Assembly (NCBI RefSeq): GCF_964355755.1
Contig: NC_092677.1
Coordinates: forward strand, 12,918,601 to 12,982,600
Origin: Antedon mediterranea
Lineage: Eukaryota; Echinodermata; Crinoidea; Comatulida; Antedonidae
Length of the DNA: 64,000 nucleotides
Reading direction: 5' to 3'
Both the position numbers and the translations under genes were made by a program. The notes under the pieces were generated by a model. The model saw only the letters and a program-made list of their open reading frames with translations. It ran no database searches and had not been told where the DNA came from. Shown piece after piece: positions 10,646 to 22,600 of the stretch; the first letter of the stretch is position 1; every line of letters starts with the position of its first letter.

Positions 10646-12898
10646 TCACCGTGTTTTTAATCTAGGATGCGCCGACTGGATTCTGACTCTACGACGCATT
10701 GGTAAATTGTCGTTTGAAAATCCACTGGCCGCAGAGTGTGGCCGCCGCGCTTTTAATCTTTCTAGTTCCAATTCCTGTTTTTTCTTCAACCAATGCTGAA
10801 AAACCTCTGTTCTATTTACATCATGTGTTGTAGGCATATTTGCCTCTTGTTTTCGAATGGTTGATTTTAGTTTAGTGTTTTTTTCTTTAACCCAGTCTTC
10901 AAACGTTTTTCCCTGTCTGTTAATTTGACAATGTTTGTACTCCTTTGCTCGTTGGTTTTCTTGTTGACGTTTCATTATTTCAGCCTTTTTCTTTTTCTTC
11001 AACCAACTCTCGAACGCCTTTTCATTTACTGACAGACATGATTCTTCTTTTGGTGATTCCTTCGTTTCTTCAACTTTGACCTCGGTAACTTGATTTAACA
11101 TTTTTCTAACTTTTCTTATTAATTGTTCATCTTTCGCATCTTGTTGCTTCAGAGATAACCACTGTTGGAATGCTTGCTCATTCTCTTCGTCCGTCGCTCG
11201 TTTCTTTCCATATTTCATTTGAAATAGATCTTTTTCAGAAATAAACTTCGGTTGTACGGCTTTACGTATTCGACTTTGCTCTTTTTCTTGCTCTACCAAA
11301 CTTAGATCACCCGTAATTCGATAGGTGGTCTTTGACAATTCACTGTCACTAAGGTCCGTTGTACTAAGTTCAGTTGAAGTCTCTTTAGCACAACTCCAGG
11401 CTTGAAAAGTTACCACTCCGCAGTCAATCCTTAAACAGGAGAAAAAAAACATACATTTTTAATAATAATCATTTTGTTTGGGTTAGAAACAAGCATAAAG
11501 AGTGGATGATGACGTTGATGATACTGACATGGTGACGTCGACTATAATGACGATATTATGAAGAAAGTAATTACAGTATATATGTATTATCTACATCTTA
11601 CTATCTTACTTTTCTAAACCAGTAAGGTTTTCAGATGGTGCCTTTTCAGTCAAACTTTGTATTTCTGTGGGTGCCGATTTAGGTATGTGCTTTACTTTAG
11701 TAATTGAATTATGTCTGACAGTATCTCCATTACCGTGCTTTATAAGGTTTCTTCCGTGTAGGCCTATGCCTACGTTTACTGTAGGGCTACATCGAGGATT
11801 GAGAAGTACCTTTGGAGACGCCTTCACAAACGCCGAACGCGGCCGTTGTCCGGGCAGTGGGTACATGGAAATCTCTTCAGGGCCTGGACTAATACATAAT
11901 CTCTGAAGCTCTATCACAGGGGTAACACTCTGTGCTAGTTTAGATCTTGGAAAATTCTTAGCAAGCGGCCAAGGTAATTGTCTCGTCACCGTTTTACTGT
12001 CCCATTTATTCTTAATATGACGAAATTGGATTAGTTTGGCTTCTACCTCCGTCTGTCCAGATCTGTCGGCTAATTCTTGGGGTGTGAATCCGTATAAATC
12101 GCGGATATCGACCGAAGCATGGTGTTGTAGAAGTAGGCGGACGCAATTCATCATACCCGTGACACTGGCGATGTGCAAAGCCGTACGTCCAGTTTTAGTC
12201 TGCGTATTAGGGTTTACGCCGTCTGATAACATTCTACAACAATAGGAAAAATATACCTTACAATAAAATATAGTTTCAGTTAAAAACCAACAAATCATTG
12301 CACCAATAAAACTAGACTATAACAACAATTATTTTATAACACATCGGAGTGTATTGCCATGATTGGTATCAGGTGCCGTTCTGCATTGATTCTATTGCAC
12401 GGTTCTATTGAATGGTTATATTACACGGTAAATATTCCATAAAAAATGATACTATTGAAGAAATACAAACCTCTCAACTAAAAAGCCAAATCCTTTTTGC
12501 GAACTAATAAACAAAGCAATGAATCTTCTACGTGCGATGATCGATTTATCGAAGTGGTGGTAGATATCATTGATTACCGATTTCGTATCCCCGGACAATG
12601 ACGCTTCTATCAACTCTTCCCAGCCGTACGGATAGGCAACTGTAATATTCATACCAGGAATGATAATACACATACGTAGTGTCTCATCGTCGTTGCACAG
12701 TAGATGTTGTCTATACCATAATTTCTGCATTTCTAAAGGAACTCCGAACGTGAACTCTATCATTGACTTTAATTCGAAGATCGTCATGTCGTATCGGACA
12801 GTCACAGGGGACGTCATTCCAGTCGGTAGACGGACAAACACGTCGAATTGTTTCTGAGGACGTCCTAGCTTTTCAGTCGCCATATCAGTTGATACCAT
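10646..12898 (-). CDS. ANKUB1: ANKUB1-like protein (ubiquitin-like + ankyrin)
   Basis: Three exons in transcription order: 12898-12471, 12233-11610 and 11429-10646, all GT-AG and in phase (612 codons with stop). Residues about 18-91 form a ubiquitin-like fold (VTVRYDMTIFELKSMIE, then a WYRQHLL segment). Next comes a GWEELIEASLSGD block matching the GWKEFLMGCLLG region I recall from vertebrate ANKUB1. Residues about 144-205 carry an ankyrin repeat (TGRTALHIASVTG) and a partial second (YGFTPQELADRSG). The C-terminal third is charged and helical and holds four FxxW[LV] motifs, at residues 438-441, 490-493, 527-530 and 561-564, plus a weaker FQAW at 359-362. The family's function is poorly known. 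The ATG at 12898 is the first in frame; another ATG lies five codons downstream. Confidence 0.87.
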
Positions 12899-14581
12899 GA
12901 TGTTATAGGCTTACTTCCTCATTAATATAGCGTCATATACGTCATATAATAGCGTTATTTTGCATTAGTAACCAAGAGAAGCTTTTCAAATCCAGTCATT
13001 TGATATCACCAGTCGTCTGAAATCTATAATAAATATATAATTGAAGACGTTCTGTAAATTTACTTAGTTATCTCTGAATAAACACTCATCGATAGTTAAA
13101 CAAATATATCGTGTCGTTTGGATATAGGCCTATAAAAGAAGGTCGTAAAATTAGCAGTGAGGAGGATATACATAGACAAATTAATGTATGAATGTGATCT
13201 TTTAGGTTGATAGCAATAATACTTTTGTTGCCTTGATGCAATATGATTACAATCATAATTATTAAATCTCTGATCTAAATTCTCATGATGTCCTAATGTT
13301 ACTTTCGACAAATATTGTTTTTATCGTATGCTAAATGCTGGTTTAATTATGAAAATAAAGAAAATTGAAAGTAAGTTTCACCGTATTGAATTTAAATTAA
13401 AAAAATAAGAAAATTAGTATAGGCCTAATGCATTGTTATAGCCTATAACCATGGAGTAACTCCATGCTATAATTTATAGCTAAATTGTCATGATTAACTA
13501 GGCATGTCACTTAATTATGTAATACCAATTGTAAAAGAAACATTTAATGGTACCAATGAGTACATATACATACTTACAGTAGTGTAAGTCTGTAATGCAG
13601 TATTTTATACCAATGATATACCAATGTAAGCCACTGATATGCATACATGCACCAGGACAGGACGCTGTCTTGTCCCGTATTAAGTAAGCACATAGCCTAC
13701 ATTCGGTACTTAGTATGTGCCTAGCAGCAATGACAAAATGTGGCCTATCTACAGGACATATACAAACGTATGTAGGTAGGCCGAAAACAAAACAAACTTA
13801 CAGTGTGAGCGTCACATTGCCATGGTGATAACACGTAGTTGTTATAACGAAAACCTTCCATATTTCTACTGTATATTCAACTTAAACATGTTCGTGTCAA
13901 TTTATGGGTATACTGTAATTTGAATGGGTTCCCACGTAACGACCTTCTATTGTTCCGAGAAGCCTACTTTATCGATCTTATTGTGTCAGTATTGCATGTT
14001 CTTTCAATGATATTACACTGTAGTCCTATTATTATCATAAGAGACTACAGGTGTAGTGAATATTGAATAATAGAACTGCTGATTAAATGAAATTCGTTCT
14101 ATAAAACGATGTAGTAATGTTCTGATTGACGATGATACCGATTTGTGACGTCATAATATTAAAAGATGACGATATTAGGATGATATAGACGATGAAGATA
14201 AAAAATTAGAAAGAAATGTGATATTGATGACAATAGAGAAATTAATATCTGTATGTGATGACAGATAATGAATGACTTATTTTACATAAAGAATAACAAA
14301 TATTTTCTATAATTCAAGTTGTTTTAATTTGTGAAATTTCATCATCACATCAAAAGCAAATTGCACTTTTTCCCAAGAAAAGTAACATAAACTTCTAACT
14401 AAAATGTTGACACACGCAAATTCTAACCAGTGAACATATGAGTCGGTCTGCAGTCTCAATTTGTGAGCCGGACATATGTACTGGGAACTAACATGATGTT
14501 ATACACATTATGTGGTAAGACGAAGTCTCACAGAACTCATAGCATACGTAAACTGGTAAATGTCACATTGTTTATGCTGCA

Positions 14582-15216
14582 TTAAAGACCCCTTCCCTGC
14601 AATTTTGGACGTTTTTTGGAAAATAATACATATATATTACTTTAAAAACATTAAACCATGTCATTCCTTGTCTTAAATGTACGTTTTATGGTAAATTATG
14701 ATAAAAAGTGAGAAACAATGCACTACCTAAGTAGCTCGCGGCGATCGACCTCTCGTGGACGGTCTCAGGCCTAGCCTAGCTAGGCTTAGTTTTGTAGGCC
14801 TAGCTGGTAAACATCGGTAACGTACGAACATCGTACGCTAGCTATATACCTAGCCTGACGTTGTATAGTTGCTGCATTAATTGTCTTTCTATTTTTGCCA
14901 GACTCCGTTGATACAAATTGGGGGAAAACCCGGTATTTTCGCTGAAAAGTTAGGAGTCTTCCATTTGTTTTGGCTTCACGATCGATCGAAAAGTGGGCGA
15001 ATTACAGGTGAAAAACAACAATATCAATCCGCGCGCAATGCATTTTGGGATTTATAGCGGGCCGCTATAATTATTAAAATCGATTTATTTTTCACATTTT
15101 TAACCGTTTAAAGACGAAATAAGTTATCGCAATAGGACCATATAGTATTATTTTTACATTAAATATAGTTTGTGATCTTAAATTAGATCTAAAAAACGTA
15201 GGGAATGGGGCTTTAA
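14582..15216. mobile_element. TTAA-flanked non-autonomous DNA transposon, copy 1
   Basis: A 635-bp unit bounded by TTAA, with inverted ends TTAAAGACCCCTTCCCTGCA and the complement of TGTAGGGAATGGGGCTTTAA (a few mismatches; this copy has CGTAGGG). A nearly identical copy lies at 59271-59904. It has no transposase frame, so it would need an enzyme supplied in trans, probably piggyBac-type given the TTAA target. The interior has a CCTAGCCTAGCTAGGC palindromic cluster and an ATAGCGGGCCGCTAT palindrome. Confidence 0.8.
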
Positions 15217-15534
15217 CATTCTTACTAATTTCTCATAACTCATCATAACCGATTTCAACCAACACTGATCTACTCGCGGAACATGAGTAAACCCGAATGA
15301 AATATAATGTTTACTGAATACATTTCATTCATGGGATAAATACACAAAACACTCCCTTTTGTAAACACATTTAAATAATGGGTTAATTTTACCCAGATTC
15401 GTTAGAAAATCATTAGAAAAACAATTGGATACAAAGAGTGGAGCAAGTTTGACCATAAATGTTTGTCTACAAAATTTGGTGAACCATAATTAACATTGGT
15501 TTTGTAGCCATAATTAATCCCTCCTAAAGCTTTG

Positions 15535-15660
15535 TCTACACTATTAAACTAGACAAAAAAAAGTTTGATGTGCCCAAATATGGTAGTGATATGACATCAT
15601 CATGTCCATATATGGGCACATCACATTTTCTTGCTTGTTTGATAGTGTAGACAGAGCTTA
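15535..15660. mobile_element. Hairpin MITE A, copy 5
   Basis: Slightly short copy (126 bp); the right end GATAGTGTAGACAGAGCTTA is close to consensus. Confidence 0.75.
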
Positions 15661-16622
15661 AAATAAAATCAACAACCCCTACATGTATCACTTTAATAAT
15701 GTTAATATTAATGTTACATTAGTATTGTAAAAAACCTGTTTTTAATTTATCAACCTACCATTTGATCACCCAATACTGTTTATAAGATCAACAAAACATT
15801 CTCCTACCTTGCAATACATTCTCATTTATAAATTCAAAATAAAGTTGCTTTGGAAACTTTCTTTAAACATGTTATTTATAGTATATACGACAGATACGAT
15901 ATTTGCATATATAACAGGTGTCAATACACACTATTGAAACGGAAAGAGGCTTATTAAACTAAAAAAACAACTAATTGTTAACTTCTGGTGTTAAATTTAA
16001 AAAAAAAAAAATAATTTTTAAAATGAAATTTTACAATGAATGCAATAATAAGCATACTCTAATTCAATAAGTATAATTCTAAATAATATATAAAATAAAA
16101 ATAGGTATATAAAAATAATTATAGTTTAAGAGTTAAAATAACACTAGATATTCAGACAAGCACCTGTAATTAATAAGCAGTTTTTAGACAATACTAGGGA
16201 GCTTTTGGCTTGCGATAACCGAGGCCAATCTAGATCAGGTCAAGTGATGCATCATTGGTCATCTGGACATAGAAACCACCAAACCTATGTCGTGGTGGTG
16301 AGCGAGGACACATGTCTCAATATTTCCAAATGCGCTCAATTAATTAACATGACTTAATTTGTCTAGTAACTAGATTCATAATAACCATTTTGTCTGTCAA
16401 ATAATAACCACATTGATAATAGCGCCATTGTTTGGCAATGATTGTTAAATATTAAATGTATTCTTCTTTTCTGCTACATGTACAGTGCTGTTTGCTACAT
16501 TTAAAGCGTCGTCTGCTCCAATGAATCGCCATATGCTACATTTAAAGCATCGTCTGCTACTACCAATATACAGTTAACAATGTAATCATTTCGGCATGGC
16601 CACTCTTTTTCATATAATGACA

Positions 16623-19600
16623 TCATTGCGTTTGTTGAGTGAATGTTTGTGTAGCACTTTCTCTCATCAGCTTATGTTCATAGTTTACTAGTTGTTGTCC
16701 TACTAAATACCTAGAAATAAAAACAGATAATTAATTCTAGATTTGAAAAATTGTTTTTTTTTATTATTTATTTATATAGTCAAAGACTGGTCTCTCAGAG
16801 GGCCCAGTTATGATCTGTGGCTGTGATGTACTAGTACACCAGGGTAACCCCCAACTCGTCTTGAAAGTACTAGGTTCTTTAATGTGCACATGAGCTAGAT
16901 GTATTCACTGGACCTACGGTTTATAGAGCTTCTCCAAAAAGACTTGTTCTACCACCAGAACCATGGAGTGAGTGAGCCTCAAACCGGTGCAAATGTTATG
17001 ACTACGTAATTACGATTCCACTGTGTTAAACACTCAGCAAAATTCAAGTTAAAATTGCTCAAAAATAATTAAAAGTGAAAGATAAGTTACAGAGAAAATG
17101 ATAATAATAATTTCACACTTACTTGTCATTTTTAATATGTTCATATAATTTTTTAAATTGCCTTAGCTGGAAAAAGAGTACAGAGAGGAGCACAATAACT
17201 GCTAACATGGTTGGGTATATCTTACGAACTATTGTGTGTAGTGAATCTTCACTAAAACCTAGTGGTTATAAAAACAGATTTTAAAACACTAATTTCAGAA
17301 TATAATATATTGACAAGAAAAATAGATAAAAAAAATTTATTTATTATTTGTTTTTTTTCTGTATAAAACATATATTGTTCATATAAGTTTGCGGTACACC
17401 ACGTATGTTAGTTCTGAAAAGAACTGTTGAGTTTCTCGACAATTCGATCAATATGCTTTGATCGTCTTTAGGAGTGAGAATACAGAAGGTCCAGGAAACT
17501 TGGAATATAAGTGGAAAAGGGTGGGATTGGTGTGAAAGCCAGAAACAATGGCAAGTTTACACAATGGGAGGGATTGAAATTAGCTGTAGAAGAGCATTGT
17601 TTCTTTGATTTCACCATGAAAACCTTGAAAAGATATAAAACATGTAATTGTAATGCATTGTTTAAAATCACGTGTATATATGTATTTTTGTGTGCTACAA
17701 ATTGTAGTAATTAGACTACAATTTCTATAAATTAAGTATTCCTATTATTCTATACATTTCAACACATCATTCAGTTTAATGGTGGCAATTTATATGTAAA
17801 GTATCTCTACCTGAAGTAATGAAAAAAAAAAGAAATAATAAGGACAAAAAAGTAGGGTTGATTTTTTAAGATTGATGTTTTAAATCTTTTCTACAACTAA
17901 CAATCATAGAATGTTGTTTGCTGGTAAAATTACTTACTCTATAAAAATATTAAGGGATTAAATTATTCTACTGCAGTTACTACTGTAATAATGGGGGATT
18001 TAGTTTGTTTCAATATTTATTAGTTATTAAAGGTTTGGTAAATAATTTTCAACGTTATTTACTGCAGTAACTGCAGTAGGATAACTTTGATATGATTCCT
18101 AAAGATAAATGACATTTTAACGTTTATCACTATAAAGAATACTTACCCAATAATGGTAGGATTCCCACAGCTATTACATATGGTAGTGTTAAAGACAGCA
18201 ACAATGTTGCTACTACTGGCAATAACATATTCTTTACAATATATGATAAATTTAAATTACGGAAACCATCTTGGTATATCTACAAAACAAATTAGAAGAA
18301 AAAAGATTTTAGATTTTTCTAATATTATTTATAACAGTATAAAGCCCAATCTACACTATCACACTTTATGCGACAAATAAATATCATGTGCCCATATATG
18401 GACATGGTGACATCATATCACTACCATATTTGGGCACATCAAACTTTTTTTGTCAAACTAGTTTGATAGTGTAGGCAGAGCGTTAGATTTCAATTACCAT
18501 TAATGTTGAAATATGATATCGTAAATAATTTAGCAATACATATGAAATATAATATATATATTTTCTGTTACTTACTTGCTCTAGAGCTGTCTTGAGCCAC
18601 CAGTTGGGACCCATCATGGTTACAGCGCCTAATATCTTAGTATGTAACACACCAAGAGCCCAGTCCTAAAAAAAAACCAACCATCTTTAATATGAAATCT
18701 TATATCTTTTTATATACTGATTGCAATAAAATGTATGTGATTAGTTGAAAAATATCAATAAATAACAAATTTTTAAACCGTAGGTCCAGTGTACACATCT
18801 GGCTCATGTGCACTTTAAAGAATCTAGTAAATCTTTCGAGAGACAAGTAGTGGGTTACCCTGGTGTACTAGTACACACACAGCCACTGATCTGGAGACCA
18901 GTCTTTGACTGAAAATGTCATCAGTATAAACAAACAATGCCAGACACATTGGACATTTAGAGTGAAGTATTATGATCAACGCTTGACCTTTACTAGAGAT
19001 GTGTAAAGCCTGTTTTCCTGTCAACGTTATTTGACGCGATCGTCGGTGTTCGTTAACAGTTCAACATTGATTGTTTGAAAACGATCAAGTTGAAATGATA
19101 ACGAGTAGCTTCTCCTGTAAATCGTTAACATTTCTATGTTTACGTAAAAGATCGCTGATTATTGTTAACGATAGCGACGAATAACGTCGACAGGAAAACA
19201 GGCTTTAAGGTACTGAAAAGACGGTGAGACATACCTGCCATAGAAAAAAGACAGGAGTCTGATCCATAGGAACTCTAAGGGGAACGACTACAACCAATTC
19301 AAATAAAAGACCAATGAGAAAAGGCACGACTCCAAGAAGTACTACAGCAACCACTAACGACTTCAGTGCCTATGAAAGAAAATACAGCATACCGTAAATA
19401 AAAAATATAGAACTGAAACCATGTTTGTATACGAAAGCTTGAACTAGAAATAGAAAATAGATAGAACTGTAATTGTTATTGAATTTGGAATAACAGCATT
19501 GTTGTAATGTAATTGCTTGAACATGGCCCATACATGAGTAATATTAGAATATCTTTTGTACCTAACTGTATACACTGGACTAATATATACTTTTATGATG

Positions 19601-22600
19601 TTTATGAGTAGTTTGTACTTAAAATAAAGTTTAGATAAATTACAGTAATACCTACCAGAATTGCATAGCTCTGTAGCCTGGTAAAGATGGCACCAAATCC
19701 TTCTGGCACCCAAGAGGCTACCAGGCTCATAAACCTACAAATAAGCCAACATGTGTACACCCCACATGCAGCTGTGTACAGCTCATGGATGGTGATGTTA
19801 TCTGCATACAGGGACATGACACGACGACCTATTGCAACTGGGATGGTTAAACACATGAAGCTGGACAGGAATAGGGTGATGCACATAAAAATGACGAGTA
19901 ACACCAACTGTAATAAATGATAAAGTTAGACAAGTTTTATTTTTTATGTATCTAGTGATATTAAAAATAAATAAATTTTATTATTAAGAATATGAATAAC
20001 TTACTTTGAAAGTAAAATATGAAGTTTTATTATAAGGTTGAAAGTCAGTCTGGCCTTGGTTCAGCAAGGCCTGATGCACAGGATGCAGTCCATTCACGGC
20101 GTGGAGAGGGTGGTTTACAACTGGAACAGCTTCTGGCACCTCTTCCTCAACCTCATCTTCTTCCTCGGCTTCATCATCATCCTCTAAATCTTCTGCCATC
20201 TCTACATCAGAATCTTCATCTGGTGCATAGTCATCCTGGAGTAATGGTTGATCTTCTTCCTCATCCTCTTCCTGGTGGATGTTGACATCTTCATCAACCT
20301 CTGCTTCTTCTTGATCATCATTTTCTTGTGCAGCATTGTGGTCTTCGTTCAGATTGTCATCGTTCACAGCAACATCACCAATTAAATATGATCGTAAATC
20401 ACTGTAAATTATAAATGGAACTCCTTCAAGGTAGTTATTTATACATAGGGCAAGCTAGGCTTAGTTATTTACCCCGATAATTTGAATTTATGGGTAGTAA
20501 TTGTTAACTTTGGTGGGTAGGAACTAGCTTACCAGGGCAAATAACTAAGCCTGAATGGGCCCATAAAGTCAAGACAAACTGGTATCCACAGGCTTAGCTC
20601 TCATTATTAAACCAGGAATTATACAACTTGGTATTACTTACAGACAATAAGCAACAGCTAGGCACCAGCCTTTGATAGAGTTTTTAAGCCAGAGTCTTGT
20701 ATGTCCTTGTTCCAGGAGTGCAGGTAACACAACTTGTAATAGCAACAGTTCTAAAGATAGCTCACTTACAGGTGCGTCACTGATGAGAAAATATACACAC
20801 AGCTTAAATTTAGACAGCTTTTCAATACTTATTTTGTAATTGTTTATATATTTATTGTTTGGAACAGAGAGTATAGTGGTAATTTGATTGGTTTGATCAC
20901 ATCATGTTATATGTACAGTAGGACTGAAAGTTGTATGTAAAACATGGGATCCATACAATTGGCCCCTAACATGTAAATCCTATAGTTAAGGCTGCAGTAA
21001 TATTTTTTTTACCTTTACAGATAGGCCTATAAAAGTTTATAATACGTACGTAAAATCAAGGTCATACTGTACTTCTTTAATATACTTGTCTATGTTTATA
21101 GTTACCTTGACAACTGCACATGGTACGGTAAGAACAGTGGAAACAGGTACTTAATAAGTGATACCGGTAACCAAAGCATTAGGAGCACCACGCTACCGAA
21201 GACGACAACAGACAGGAGGAAACGACGAACATGGTTGTAGATTGGTAGATGGATCATCTCTTGAATCGGATTGAAGTCCGGGTCGTTTAAATTCCGCAGA
21301 AACCACAAAACACCAGGGCGTAAAATCTAAGTAAATGAAGGACATTTTTAAAGAATACTGTGCATGTTTGCAAAATATCAACAAGATTTTAATATTCTAC
21401 ATAAAGCTCTGTCTACACTATGAGACTAGTTTGACAAAAAAATTGTGATGCCCAAATATGGTATGCTTACATGTGGTAGTGATATGACATCGTCATGTTC
21501 AATCATGGGCACAACACATTTTTTGTCACATAAAGTTTAATAGTGTAGACAGAGCTGTAGAAGGTACTAGTTTGTTAAGACAGAGCTTTAAGAAAGTATA
21601 TCTTTTCTAAAGGTTTACTTGTTATAAAATCAACTATAATTACCTCTCTCAATAGTAGGACGAATGATGCGAAATAAAAAACATACACCATGCCAACTAA
21701 CCAATGAAGGAACATGTACGTGCCAGGGGCAGATGTAAACCCCTCCTCACGCTCATGGAGGGTACTGTTAAACAAAGACTGCAATGGAAGCAAAGAATAA
21801 ACATTTTGGAGTTCTTGTCAAAATTATTCTACTGCAGTTACTGCAGTAATTACAGGAACAGCTTTATGAAGCAGTCAATACAAACAGTACAGTATGTGCA
21901 TATTTACCTAAAATCTTGATAAAAATACTTTAATTGCATAAACAAGTAAAATAGTATACAAAATTTAGTTACTGCTCAATGTTGTTTCTGAATTTAAATG
22001 TATGAAGGCGAGTCTGACATGGGACACTTTTTCAGAAAATTTCACTGAAATTCCTATTATTGATTTAGAAGGTCTCTATGTAAATTTTCATACCTAAAAA
22101 TAAAAAAATATTTAGAAAATGTAATGATTTGACACTCACCAGGGAGCAAATATCTAGCCACCAACCACAGACCAATGGAAAGACTCCGATCTCTAAGATG
22201 ACCAGTAAAAACACCTTTAACATTATATAACACATACCAACAAAGCGACGACAGCGCTCAAATGTTAAAGCCCGACCAACAGACTATAAAAGAGTCAGTT
22301 AAGGTAAAAAAATGATTTTTACTTTATTCAATTGGTATCAGGATTTTTAAAAAGAAAGAATCAATAATTGTGCATATACCAGAACACTGATTTATTGGGA
22401 GAGCAACGGCAGATAGTTGTTATGGCAGGAACAGATCCAGGAGCACTAACATAATATTAAATTAATAAATTATTAAATTTCAAAAGATACATGAAGAATA
22501 AGCAGAGTTGTTGTGAGTCCAAGATAACCTAATATGGTCGTAAAGACACTGTCAAATCGTGATGTACCAATCAGCTTGTTCCATTGTAACATTGACATCA

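Larger units (their letters stand above)
12899..16622. other. Intergenic region upstream of ANKUB1-like and downstream of MARCHF6
   Basis: No exons seen. Contains the 635-bp TTAA element (14582-15216), MITE copy 5 and, near 16490-16560, a short tandem duplication of TGCTACATTTAAAGC at 43-bp spacing within the likely MARCHF6 3' UTR. Repeated TAGGCCTA motifs occur at 13125-13440. Confidence 0.5.

Noticed and set aside
19444-19713. 89-codon minus frame beside MARCHF6 exon 15
   Set aside because: Mostly intronic and in a different frame from exon 15; shadow of the real exon.
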